A stretch of DNA of 64,000 bases from Wuchereria bancrofti (Eukaryota; Nematoda; Chromadorea; Rhabditida; Onchocercidae), in NCBI GenBank assembly GCA_005281725.1, contig SSBO01000003.1:6138495-6202494 (forward strand), in the 5' to 3' direction. This document shows, in pieces, positions 1 to 13,200 of the stretch. Under the pieces are notes generated by a model that was given only the letters and a program-made list of their open reading frames with translations, had not been told where the DNA came from and searched no databases. Every line of letters starts with the position of its first letter. The stretch's first letter is position 1. Both the position numbers and the translations under genes were made by a program.

Positions 1-929
1 AAAAAATATTCCGTACACTTTTCACTTCAAAAGAACTGTGGAAGTGAAGAAGGAAAGAGATACGATGTGACGGAGAAATTTAATATTTTCTTTATTTAAA
101 AACCATTAAATTAGTAACATTTTTAAGTTCATTGTCATACATTACAATGGTTATGTACAAAGCTGAAAAGAGATTTGCTCCTTTCTTCCTATTTCACACA
201 GAATTTGAACTTTTCTCTCTGTGGAATAGAAAAAGAATTACTAGACCTTTCAATTTCAAATTAGAACTTTCAATAGTTAGTTATTGAAAAGAATGCAAAA
301 AGAAAATTATTCCTATATGAAAGACTATAGATGCATTAGCTATCAATTACTGAGAAAAAAAAAAAAAAAAAAAAACGAAATAGTGAAATCCAATGGGTTT
401 GCATTCTGTGCTCAGAGTTTACAGTAATGTTGATCTTAACTTGATTGATAATATGATAAACAATAAACAAGTGCATGCATTATCGATTGATATCTACAGG
501 CAACAGCACAGCCTTTTTCGATCATTTCTCGAAAAAAGATCGAAAATTTCTATCAGTGGTGCCAGAACTATTCTCTTTTCAAATCTCTCTCTTTTCAAAC
601 CACCACATGAACACTCTCTTTTCTACGAGAACTGGTTAAATCAGAATTTTTCGTCAGCAAATGGCAATTAGCTTCAACAAAAAGTGGGATAATAAAAATA
701 TTGGATGAAAAATTGGGAGAAATTTTTCAAACTTCAAAAGTATGCAATGCTAAAATACGGACTGCAGACCGAACACTGTTTTCTATGAGAACTGGTTAAA
801 TCAGAATTTCCTTTGTCATTTGGAAGTGCTAATAGCATTCAAAACTAATGAATGAATGCTGTTTAGATGAACAAACTCGTCGTTCCCTCTTTTTTAACAA
901 CTAAATCTATTAAATGATGAGATTTGAAC
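1..929. other. AT-rich intergenic stretch with a direct repeat
   Basis: No convincing coding exon is seen. It holds a poly(A) run at about 357-375 and an imperfect direct repeat of about 38 bases (611-650 and 772-809, sharing the core gagaactggttaaatcag). It lies downstream of the Pax gene, so the 3' UTR of that minus-strand gene probably occupies the right-hand part. Confidence 0.6.
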
Positions 930-2786
930 TTATCCAAAATTCGGTGCAAAATTCATAAGTGATAAATTACTATTATTATCATTCTGCATAGCATATCCGA
1001 TATTCTTATACATATCGTCCATTTTCCTATCCTTTTGATCCTGTTTCACGAATATTCTCGTATCTAGTATTGGCGTCCGGTACCAGGTATTCGTTTCGGT
1101 GACTGTTAATGGTCTAGTGTCAATTGAATCAATTCGCTTCTTGATGCCAAGTTTTGTCCTAATTATCCTGTAATTATCCTGATTATCTTAAAAATGGAAA
1201 GTGAATAGTTCTGTTTGGAATATTAATTTCCAATTTGATTACCGAATGGAAACTTGACAATCTTGGAAGTTTTAAAAGCTAAGAATTTGGTGCGAAAGTA
1301 TTTATGGCGAATCATGTGGTTTAGCTTTCCTTATCATCGTCCTTTTCCTTTAGATTAAATAATCAATACTTTCAATCCTGCTTGCCTGCTAATCGAAGAA
1401 ATACTTGGAACATTGAATGCACTGCAAACGCCATCACTGATAAGCCGACTACGAATCTCCCACGAATACATCGATGGTCGGCAATGTTTGTAAATCGCGA
1501 TTGCTGTCACCACCTTTTTTGATTTTATTATTTTCGAGCATAGCGGAATACTTTTCATTTTAAGCTTATCATCTTGTCTATCGCAATCAGCAAATGAAAT
1601 AGTTTACAGGAAAAGTGAAATTTATAACGAAAAAAAAGTTTGCTGCGGCACGATGGATCATATTTTGCAATGATTTAAATTAAATTAGCAATAGAACAAC
1701 TTTGGAAGGTTTGAAAGTGTTCCTTTACATTCCTTTGCTTTTTTTGCTATAATAAGGGATCACTGCATAACTCATTGCATACTTATTAATCAACATAAAA
1801 GTTGTTGGTTAAAATGACGATATAAATTTTTATATCGGTTTAAATTCGAATTTTTAAAATAATAAGACCTGGGGAAGCGATTTCTTAGGTTTTGAACCGC
1901 CAATTTTGCCAGGTCGGATTGAGCCCGTATCGCGATATCTATGCAAAACAATTATTTTAAGATTTAGTAAAAAAGAAAACTACCGAAACAAAAAAAATTG
2001 AATTGCATGTTTTGAAAGTTGGATTAAAAGCGATTTAACGAGATGAGTTGTGTCCAAATAATTTAAGAAACCTGGACAAGATTTTTGAGACACAACCGTG
2101 TGATATTCGCAATTGTCGTGATATCTGACAAGGTTTAATTCCTGAAGCAGCCATTTGGATAATACGTTCCCGAAGATGTACTGGTAGTGGACGTCCGTTA
2201 GCATATATACCACCTAACTGATTCGTACCCGTACGTGCTAAATATTCTTGCCATTTTGGATATGTAAACTTTGAACTATGTTAATCTGTCAAATTTCCAA
2301 TTCTTCAAAACGGGTTTCAAAATAAAATTTAAATTTTCTTTAAGAATGCTGCACAGATTTAGCAGTAAGAAATGTTTAAGAGGAAAGTAAAAATTAAGCT
2401 TATTAATTGTTGCTTGTTGTCATCATCGAGACCAGCTAAGAAGCCAAAATTGTCATTCTGATCGTACCACTTCCACAGTGCTTGATCATTACTGATACAT
2501 TCACTTTCTTCTATGGTCTAGAAAAATTAGTGCTGATTATTCTGAATATCACATATATATTTTTCTAATAACATAATAAGTTTGTCATTAAATGGTAAAA
2601 AAACAAAAATTTAATATAATCGATAAAAGAGCAAACCTTGAGCCATTCTTCAAATTTCCGACTAAATTCAAAATCACATTGAGTATTGAAATTAGTAGTA
2701 CTAGCAGTAGTAATACCACATACTGTCGGTGAATTTATTGATGTTGTTGTTGTCGAATTATCACTATTGATAAGCATTGAATGCAT
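930..2786 (-). CDS. Paired-domain (Pax) transcription factor without homeodomain, Pax1/9-like
   Basis: Six exons read on the minus strand: 2637-2786, 2468-2517, 2072-2275, 1869-1938, 1386-1513, 930-1167. All phases agree and give 279 residues. The paired domain covers about residues 84-210. Its PAI half contains [14 protein letters not shown] and [15 protein letters not shown]; the linker has [15 protein letters not shown]; the RED half has [17 protein letters not shown] and [10 protein letters not shown]. These are near-consensus Pax signatures, so the product should be a nuclear DNA-binding regulator. The C-terminal exon carries no homeodomain and no octapeptide was seen; the RED wording ([15 protein letters not shown]) is closest to Pax1/9. 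Exon 5 ends in a GC donor (AG|GCAAGC). The start at 2786 lies 22 bases after a TTTCTAG acceptor, which suits trans-splicing, but an upstream exon is possible. The join of exon 2 to exon 3 is the least certain one. Confidence 0.88.
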
Positions 2787-4566
2787 GTCGGTCTCGCGAT
2801 GATACCTAGAAAGCCAATCATAACTTTACTGTAGTTTCTGACTCTTCTATTTAAAATATTACGCCTAGGGGTATGAGAAGAAAATGTTGGACGAAGAACA
2901 CAAAAAGCTAAATGCTTACCAGAAGTTTTGAAAACCAAAAAGGAACTTCATTCTATTATTGGATCCCTGATGATAAAACCAGTCTTTCAGGTAGCAATCC
3001 CTTCTGTCATCTCATGGCATTTCTTCCTATCTACATTGACAAAGAGAAATAGAAACAGCTTTTTGATAAATGGTGCTATAAACAGACGAATAGACGGCGA
3101 GTTGTTCAATCAAAGCTAAAAGGTCAAAATGACAAGAGCGACATTCTTACTAATTTATTCTAAATGGAGACGTACGGAACTGTTTTGAATAAGTTTGTAA
3201 TTAACCAACCAGTGTGCAATATGGTTAATTAGTATTGCAATGGTCATAATGATTATTCTGCTAAGAGACATATAAATATATCATGATATGAGAATATGTA
3301 AACAATAAAACACGCCGTTCATTCCCAATCTTAAATTCTCGACTAAACAGAATAAGTGCTTTTAACATTTTCGACCTGAAATGCTATATAGCACAACAAA
3401 TTTCAGAATTCCTAGCATGTTGACATTTCTCAATAAAGAGCTCTGTTAACACCTAATGCTTTATTGTTGTATGTTAATTTTACAGTATAAGCTAATAAGT
3501 GCTTTTAAACGATGGTAATGAAGCTGACAATAGCGGTAGAAGTGATAATGATGATGATAACTATTATTCAAAACATAAATGCTCTGTAATAACAGTGCTC
3601 AATTACTTTTTTTCAATGATTAATTTTTTTTAATGGAAACAACGATAAGTAATAATTACAAAATGAGTTGTCCCTTTTTTTTTATCGACGAATTGCGCAT
3701 ATCATATACCATTTACATGATGAAAAGTTATCAAAAGAAAATTTATCAAAGAAAGAAATGTTCATAAATTTTTTAATCTTCAGATAACTCAATTTTTTCT
3801 TACTAAAATTTAGCAAATGCTATCTCTGATTTTTTTTTTTCAAAAATAATTAGACGAAATAAGAAAAAATTGATTTTATCTGATTGCAACTAAAAACGCT
3901 TGCACCTTTAGTAAATTCCAGAAGATTTTCTAACAGAACGAACATTACGTCATAGAATGTATGAAGAAAGGATGGAGAATAGTACAAATCTCACAATTTG
4001 ATCAACCTTTTATTACGGCATTAAAAACAATAACGATACATTGGCTGCCATCACGAAAGTAAAAAGTAATACAATCAGCAGTGAAATTTAGAATTGAATT
4101 TTCAAGCGAATGATAAGTAAGGTCCACGTTTTGCGAATGCAAAATTACGCATGGGACGTATGGGAGACTCGAAATGCATTGCTTTTTTGTCATAGTAGTT
4201 CACATCCTGCAAAAATGTATGTTAGTCTAATGATGGAATTAATTGTATTTAATAGGCTCCCATCCGAAACCAATAATTCAGAGTTGAAAACATAAATGGA
4301 TGGCAATTCTTACTAATGGATACCAGTGGAAAATTTATTTGACTAAATTTGTGCTGAGCTTTCCACCAGAATTTAGCATAAAGCGGCAATCAGTGAGAAT
4401 TGAATGTTGATATCCTCCAATAATCCTGTTTATTGTTTATTGTTCAGAAATGTTGATAGCTGACACAAATTTAGATGACAAATTGTTATGGCATGTTTGA
4501 TTTTGTATTAAAGTTATTTACTTGGTTTTTCTCTAAAGTGTTATCACAAACAAACTATAATAAATC
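2787..4566. other. Intergenic region between Pax and neuropeptide genes
   Basis: AT-rich with short open frames on both strands, none with paired splice signals or a recognisable motif. It should contain the promoter of the minus-strand Pax gene at its left end and the 3' UTR of the neuropeptide gene at its right end. A short GATAAT-like run lies near 3540-3560. Nothing else stands out. Confidence 0.5.
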
Positions 4567-5292
4567 TTAGTTTACTAATGGCTGAAAGGTATCGAAAATG
4601 TTGTGCATAAATTGCTTCTTGAAACTCTGAAGTGAGATTTGCGACTTGTAAAAGGACTGCTTGCAGATCCAGAACAAGAATTATTTACAAAAAGTAATTA
4701 GATAATAATAATCATTAAATAAATTCAATAAAAATAGCCCTGTTAAAACTCACCTCATCATCATCATATCGCTTAGCAAATGCAAATCTCGAAGGGTGTC
4801 TTTTTGCAAATGCAAATTTGGCTCGTTTTCCAAATGCTGATGATTCATGTCTGTCTAAACTTTCATCTGTTATCTGCAAATGATTTTGGAAAGAAATATG
4901 AAAGTTGGATAAATTAGTAAATTCATTAGCTAACAATTTTTAGAAAAAAATGAAAGTAATATTCTTCTTAATTAAATTTTGGTCAAAGCTAATACAGGGA
5001 CTTTAAAAAACAATTGCTATATTTCAGAAAGTAAATAGTACCAAAATGAAAAACATAAATTGGCAATTTGAATATTTTCACTTCGTATAGCTCTAACTAA
5101 TGCTTTTCTTTTCCTAATGCGATTAGTTAAATATTAAATTTTGTTAAAGTTATAGAATATATCGCTAGTACTATTATGTAACGCGGTTGATGGTCTCTGA
5201 TTAGTGACGCAAGAAAAGAGTACCTCTTGACATGGGATGATAGTGAGAAGCAGTGACACGAATATGACAAACACCTTGAAACCAGAAGCCAT
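4567..5292 (-). CDS. Neuropeptide-like protein precursor with FAFA peptides
   Basis: Three exons on the minus strand. Exon 1 (5224-5292) encodes MASGFKVFVIFVSLLLTII, a clear signal peptide, and ends in phase 0. Exon 2 (4754-4873) encodes a string of short peptides separated by KR cleavage sites: SSAFGKR, AKFAFAKR and HPSRFAFAKR, then an acidic spacer YDDDE. SSAFG could be amidated through its Gly, whereas the FAFA peptides have no Gly and would stay unamidated. Exon 3 (4567-4659) is tentative: it joins in phase and reads to a stop, but another frame over the same bases is also open. C. elegans NLP-18 and NLP-20 precursors carry FAFA-ending peptides, so this is probably a relative, acting as a secreted neuronal messenger. 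Total length is about 93 residues, usual for such precursors. A TTTTAG acceptor lies 13 bases upstream of the ATG. Confidence 0.72.
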
Positions 5293-8200
5293 CTTTTAAT
5301 GTATCCTAAAATAAGGGATTTCCGAACATTAGCAGAAGGCATTTTATCAGCAACGACGAATAATCAGTTGAATGTAATTAGCATATCAAATGAATTTCAA
5401 CATGTTCAATATAATATTTCAATTGTGAGGATTTTATTTGAAGTTACTCCTCGTTAATTAAGTTTGCATTAAGTTGTTATACTGATACCATTAATTTTTT
5501 GAATTTATGAGATGAAAAATATTTGGACCTAGAATTTGTTCATATGAATCAATGCTTAACACAAAATGTTACTTCTAAATATTGTCTTTACTTTAATTTT
5601 CATCGCTAATACAATATATTGAAAATGCTAATAATATTCTGTAACTGTCGAGCAACCCGTGAAAAAATCCCCGTTTCCTACTCTTACCGACTTACTAGTA
5701 ATATCAAGCTAGCTTCAACCCTTCATTCCGGATACAGTTCCGATATGCAATTTAGGGGTTAATGATTTCCAGTAATATATGCTCAGAGTTTCATAGTGTA
5801 AATTGCGAGGATGTAAGCATTGTTTTCAAAAAGTAACAAGAACTGCAAGTAATCAGTCTATCAGTTTCTTATCTTCTTAAAGTGTTATCATTATCCTGGT
5901 CGTTGATTGCCTTACTTTAATGGATATATTTTTTTGTACAGCAGAGAAGATCTGCATCGTTGAAAATTATCACTAATATTCTAAAAAGAGATAACAAATG
6001 TAATCTAAATCAATCTATTAAATGATTAAGAAACACAAATTCTGGTACATAAGTAAATTTTTGACAAATTTTCAAAGTAATAACAGACAAAGGATACTTG
6101 AAATTTTTCATTGATGGAAGAGGATCCTTATTAACGAAGAAAACATAATAATTATATGAAAAATGTTAGAGATTATATGTGCTACATATATAAGCCTCTG
6201 TGTAGAAAAAATGAAAATTAAGGTATGTTATAATTTTCATAGAAAGATGAGAAGTGTACGTGATAAATTGAAATTTATTAATAACAGTTCAACAAGAAGG
6301 AATTCGGATCTTTCTTTTTCGTCTCGCTGTTACCTAATTTTCCATTCTTTTCTGTTTTCAGAAACTTTGGTAACACTCATTGATAGCTAATTAATAGCGA
6401 TATATGAAATTTTCGGAAATTTAAAGTATTTTAGGGAATAAAAATTTCTGATGGATTAAAATGGTAAATGAAATGATTCTGGATGTTAATAGCCGACAAC
6501 AATGACAAAAGTAGAACTAATTATCATCGAGTATAACAGCTAAATTGATATTAAGCTTGACTGAACTAATTTCGCGTAAATTTTTTCAGTCAAGTTTGGC
6601 TTCAAATTTCACAAATATTGATAGTTTTTTGATCCTTTCACATCATTCTTCCTTTCCTTTTCAGTTATCCTCTCAGAGAGTTTCGTAACTGCGTTTTTTT
6701 TAATGAAATTATTTTGCACTGCAAAAAGACAAATCGACGAATTTAATTTGATGCTGTAGAATTTTCCTCATTAGCAAACGAAAAATTCCACACCTCAACA
6801 TAAATGCATTTAGGATTCAATCAAAACAATGCTACTTTTTCCATTATTGATTCTTGTTGTTTAACAAGTACTGCCATCTTTTTCATTTCACCTTAACCTT
6901 GGCTATGTCAAGCTTTTCTCATTTGCACACTGCAGATAAACTCTCGAAATTAATTGTATCTGGAAATAATAAATAATCGAATTTATCATCTATATTTTGC
7001 TTAAATGTCTTATGAGATAAGCAATTTTTACTTTTTCTTTTCTTTCTTTGGTTCAGGCGTGTATGACGGTTATGAATATAAAGAAATTTATTTAACGCCA
7101 ATACGTAAAATTAAATCAAATCGGATTCAGAAAATTTTGATTTTGAATTGCGCTCAAGGTTTATACAAAGCAAATCAGTTATTCTACATGCTTCAACGTT
7201 GCGGTTGAACAAATTTCCATTCAAAAATCTTTTTTACCTTGAAAATAAAACTTCAGCGCACCTGATCACCTTGCATGATAATATTCACGAATTAGAGAGT
7301 GAAACGAAACTCTCATATTCCATCCTTTGAATTTTAAATGGGTTTTTTAAAGCTAAACGATATCAAAAGATTTTATGGTGACATACGAATATATTATAAC
7401 TATCTCATCAGTAAAATTGATTTAGCTAAAGAGAGTAATTACAGCAAATCACAAAAATAAAAAGTGTTAAGTGATAATTTATCAAATGCTTTGCTATTGA
7501 CATGACAGTTTTTCTTAAACTATTTGGCTCAGTGCTGGATTACCAATATTCAGTTGCTTCAGATCCTTAGAAGAGTAGTTATTTTTGAAACAGTCATGAA
7601 ATATGCTGCTCATCCCCAACTGGTTTTCTTGACTAACGCTGAAAGGAAATTTTGTGGTCAACATACGATATAAGTAGCTTATACGATCTTAAAAATTTTC
7701 GAAGTATTCTTTTTTTCAAAGGGTGTCGAGAATACTGTGAATTTTCTGGAATTATGACGTGCTATGTTTCAAAGACTAAACCATTTGTGTTTGCAAACCG
7801 AGGCAAACGGTAGTGAAATTAATTATTAAAATCTCAGAACGTTTAATGTCTTTGAATTAAATTAACCGATATTTCTTGTTTTTATTCTTAGTTTCACATT
7901 GACTAAAATAAATAAAAAGACTGGAGTACTCCTAATAATTAAATATTAATAAGCTCGGAGAGCAGTGGAAATAAAAACTTTACTAAAAGTTCAGTATTAG
8001 ATTTATTATTCCTTGCTATATTCTGTTATCTATAATTTTCTCCTAAACGTAACCTTCCAACGAACAATGGCTTATGCATTCAAAAAGTGGCCTAGAAATT
8101 TATTAAATTTTAACTTAAAACAAATATGGATTTAAAATATGAAGCAGAGCGAATGTAGTTGTGGGAATTTAAATAGTAATAACGCTATATTTTAGAAGAC

Positions 8201-10222
8201 ATTTACCTGGATTCCAAAAAGTATCAAGAAATCATGAAAGAGCTTAATTAATTTGATCAGTGTTAATTCTTTTCCCATGAAAAAAGAGGAAGATGTTGCA
8301 ATGTCAATATCATTCCATAAACAGGTATATTTAACAAAGAGTTGAAAAATTGTAATTTGAATTTTTACTGTGAGCATCTTTAAGACGTTTAGTCCTTTCA
8401 AGGTAGGCAAATAGCGACAAGAATTAAACACTGAAGAGCATTTAATGACAAAGGCATTGCAATAATGAAAAGAATGAATATTATTTGCCATAGATACAGT
8501 ACAATAACAAAATGAGACAATGAATTTCTTTAAGAAGCCTTTAATAAGTGAAACCTTATAACCAAGCAAAAAAGCAACTTGTCATGGAGACCATTTGCAA
8601 ACGAGCTAATGCAACTAATGCATTCCTTCAACGATTATTAGTGAATAAATTTTTATAACTGACTTAAAATTTTAGTTAAATAAAGACTTAAAAGCTATTC
8701 AAATAGCCAATGTTTTGCATAAACTGTGAATGAAATATGTAATCGATATAATTAAGATATTCAATTCCTGAGCTAGAATCTGGTTTTGCTAAGGTTTTTA
8801 CAAAACAAAACAGAATTTTTGTCACCGAAGTCTAAGAAAGAAAATTATTCACAAGCAAAATGGATCCATTTTGAGAATAACAAAATTAGACAAATGACTT
8901 ATTAGCTATGAATAAGCAAAGGTCAAAAACACCAGTAAACTGCAAGGATAAAAATGAGTAAACTCGTTCGAGTCTTTTCATAAAATATTTAAGAATAAGA
9001 TATGCTAAAATTATACTCAAATTAAAAGTGATGTCAAGTTTGCTTGAAGTAAGATAAGTCCTTTTTCTTGAATGATAGAGCAAAAAATCATTTCAGATAA
9101 GCCTAGATGTAATGAAATGTGATTAAAGACATCTGGCTTATGTCAAGAATAATTCCATTCAAAAAGTATTCATGAAATTTTGCATAGAGGAAAATAAGGC
9201 TTGAGGCTGTACATTTTTATAAGTTTATAAAGAATGTTTGCTTATTTAAGTTGATGTCACTGCTGATACGAAAAACCAGGAAGGATTCCATGTGTGACAT
9301 ATGGAAAATTCGTTATAAATGAAACTTTAAAAGATATTTGTATCAGTAAACACTCACCGAAATCTGTTGTGAAAATGTTTTGTTATTTATCCCAGAGATT
9401 GAATACAGTGATTACAAGGATGACACTGTTACGATATTTTTTAAATGTTAACTGAGAAACAATGATAATGGTAAAGTAATGAAGTTGAAATACATTCACA
9501 TGTTTTTTTAATTCTTTGTAGCAAATCTTTCAAATTTTTTGAGAATTTTTTAATGTTGTCAGCATTCTAATAAGTCTTTTCTAAAGAAATAACAGAAAGT
9601 ACTATGACATTAAGAAATATTCCGAAAAGTCGTGCCGTTAGCATTGCCAATAAAAAGAATGACGTCCAAAGGAATTAATCGAAATGAATTATATTTTGCA
9701 AATTGATGACTGAATGAATACCATCTGGAACTGGCATCTAAAAAAGCCAACAATTAATTTCCAGATTTTTCTGACTTTTGATTAAGAAACTAATTAAGAA
9801 CACAAAAATTTTTTGTTAATATAAAATTCTGAGTTCATTTCATATGAGTTCAGAAACTTTTTTTCCAATAGAAATATATAAAACTTTTGAAGAGCATTGT
9901 ATCATCTTAGTCACTCAAGTTTAAGCTAAAAAAGCAGACCTTGGCCGACAGTGACAATGTCACATCCATGCCACTAATCAGTGAATCAGATAGCTAACTA
10001 AGACGTCAGAAGGAATCATACAATAATTGTATGACGATGGACGAAACTGTTGCATTCTGTCCAATTGATACACTTCTAAAACTGTTCAGTGAGGACGACA
10101 GGTGTGTGCAGGTTTACCTGTACGTTTGTTCCGCTTTACGTCTCTCCGCTGCATTGGTTGCCCTGTCGAACTTTGAGAGAAGAAACGCTTGCTAATTTGC
10201 CACGACTCGTCAGCAGCTTACA
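5293..10222. other. Long AT-rich intergenic region
   Basis: Nearly 5 kb without a gene I can support. A 125-codon minus-strand frame at 8192-8569 has no family motif, and an open frame of this length is expected by chance at this base composition. At about 9930-10210 the base composition becomes more GC-rich, with a small inverted repeat (GTGACaatGTCAC near 9951); this probably is the promoter and 5' leader of the APEH gene that starts at 10223. Confidence 0.5.
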
Positions 10223-13200
10223 ATGAGTAACCAGAGGTAATTAATGAAATGACAGTTTAGATTTCAGTCGAACATACTCCATATATCATCTATTTGTAAC
10301 ATATGTTAAATCGCTTTAGGTTATAATCGTATGCCTCTGAGACTGTAGCTGATACCAGTAGGGATAGTTATTACTTCACCATTCACCACTACTATGTGAA
10401 GGAATTTTTCAAATGCTTGAAGTGCTATTTATGTAAGATGAAGCATGGAAATTTTTGTTTTGATATCAACAATTGTTTTTTGTATGGCAGGTGACACCCT
10501 TTTCTTTTTTTTAATGGTACGTGGAGGAGATCGGTTTGCATCCTTTGTATATTCGATTTCTTTTGGAGTATTTGAATGATTATATAGATATTGTGATTAT
10601 ACTGATATTGCAACTTCAAGACAGAAGAAACTGACTAGCTAGTTATGCTTCTAGAAATGCTGTAGTGTTAAATATGCAAGAGAGGAAGAGTTTCATATTA
10701 TTTTAGCCTGCAAATGGATACAACCACATTGACCTTAAGAGCTTTGGAAAAGCTCAAGGATCTTTACTGTGATATTGCACAGGTAATTATTCGTAACTTA
10801 TTTCAAGCCGTTCACCGCAGTTATGTAGAAAATGTCGACCGGTATTCTCATTTCTGTATCACCATATTGTTTGTTTCAGGTTCCGATACCGCAAAGTGCC
10901 CGCTTACGACGTCAGGGGAAATATTTTGAAGTGTGTTTATCATTTCTCTATATTCGTTTTTATTAGATTTCTAAATTCGACATTTTATTATCTTATTTGC
11001 ATCATTTTTCGTTCCCTTATTTATTTGTCCACCTATTAGGATCTACGAAAAATCATAAATCAGATCGAGTCAAAATCTCACTATAATGTTTGTTTGTTTA
11101 AGATTTATATCTGTTAACGATGGGAAGGAATGAGATATGCTTTCCACCTAGAAGTTGTAAATAAAATAATGGGCGCCAATTTCTCCGGCATTATTTGTCT
11201 TTATATACTCTTTCATATGTTTAGATTTCTTCAATTTGGACCAGTAGTGCAGTGGAGTTAAAGAAAACGGTGAAAATGCAGCGTTCAAGTTTGATCATGT
11301 CGAAAACGGATGAAGCGAACATATACGAACTCATTTCGACAACATCGCTACCTCTCACTAGCATAGAGTGATTTTTTACATCTCAACTACTGGTTTAATA
11401 AGAAGAAGAAATGAATATTAAGAGCTTTACTTTTAATAAAATTTTTTAAGTAGTGAGAAAACGAAAGGAATTTATGATAAAGAAATTTTCACTCGTATTA
11501 TTTTCTTCCTAAATCTAAAGGGATTTTTTATTCTTTTATTCAAGTATTTTTTTTTAGGGAAGAACTAATAGCTTTTTCCTACAGCGATTCAAGATGTGCT
11601 ACACTTATCACTTTACATGATGGTAAGGAAAAGAAGCAATACATTAAGGTCTGTTAATTTTGAGAGTTCCTTCTATTTTAATAAGCAAGATGAACAGACC
11701 TTACCTTGTAATAACTTAGGATTGACTTATTTTATTCTTGTAGCACTTAAAGGTTTTACTGTTTTCACTTTTTTGACACTCTTTGTGACATTTTTTTAAA
11801 CAGTTTAGGGAAAACAAGTAGGCATCAAGGATGAAATCCAGTTTAGGATTTTATTGGATTCGGTACAGCTACAGAGCCACATCAAAATTTTGAATTTTCA
11901 GGTATTCGATCAGAAAGAGCATATTGAAATTTGCTGTACTGATTTAATATCACCAAAAAAGCATGGTTTAATTTATAGTGATGGTAAGTGATTTATAGTG
12001 ATGGTAAGTTTATAAAAAGTTTTAATTCTCTAGGATTACTATTTAACCATCTTATTGACATAATATCAATTTTTTTATATTCCAGTACGACAGTGAGCAT
12101 TCGCTGGTGTTAGAAAAATGCTTTTCCATTAGTCAATAAGAAAAATAAAAAAGATAACTGAATGAAGTACTAAGTCAGGTTGAAAAAAGTGGAATCCTTG
12201 TAATGAATGATTCGTTTTAGTGAGATTTATTATATTTACTTCCTTGTGTCATTTTGCCATGTGCAGTTATCATGCTGTCATTGCTTTTAATGTCATTGTG
12301 AGACAATAAAAAATTATTGGGACCATATATTTCCAAACTTTCTTTTTCTCTTTCTCATTTCTTAAGTTCAGTTTAACATTGCATAAAACGATATTTATTA
12401 GAAATATGGAAAAAAAAATTTCCAGATGAATTTGGCGGTTTGAAATGGTCTAATGGTGAGGGTCATTTATTATATGCAGCTGAAAAGTTAGTTAAAAAAA
12501 AGGAATACTACGATGCCGAATTGGACTGGACTAACGAAGAGAACTTTCTCGATTCCAATGTTGTGAGTGAACTTAACATCTATCGGCATACAATTTCTCG
12601 ACAATGTGCTTTATATTGACTGGCGTTAGTGTATTCTTTAGAGCAGATGTATAGGGAATCTTATTCAGGTTAAAACGGCAATCTGGTTAATCTTTTCTGC
12701 AACTCTTTGATCTTACCAGTGACAGCCTTCAGCCAATGATGTTTTATACCATTACTATTGTTAATTATATGTTATAGTGTACTGAAGGCATTTAAGGATC
12801 TAAATCGAAAGTGTTTTAGAATTTATAGTCCAAAGTCTCTAAAAAAGTTTTTTTACAACTAATAAAGGCTAATTGTAACAAGTCTCCATAACTATAATGA
12901 AACTGCTTTTCACACTGATTACATAATAATTTTAATAGGGCGATAAATATGAGTTTATTGAAAACTGGGGCGAACAGCGATACAAAATTCGGCAGCCAGT
13001 GTTATCTATATTTGATGTTATGAGCGGCAGTATCACGGTACTGGACCAGATTCCTGACATTATCACTCCTACTTTTGTTAGTTTCAAGTTTCAGTGCTTC
13101 TTAACAAATCTTTCTGAATTTATTATTCATTGCAATTTGTAAACATCATAGCGAGATCGAGAGTAATTGTGACTGTAATGAAGAAATTCATCTGTTATAA

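Noticed and set aside
8192..8569. 125-codon minus-strand open frame
   Set aside because: No family motif and odd residue composition; at this AT content and window size one frame of such length is expected by chance, although a donor-like GTAAAT follows it.
11815..11900. Open stretch ([12 protein letters not shown]) continuous with APEH exon 6
   Set aside because: The frame is open, but joining 11648 directly to 11902 restores the APEH alignment (KQYIKVFDQKE, human KQFLEVWEKN), and no in-phase acceptor begins the extra stretch.
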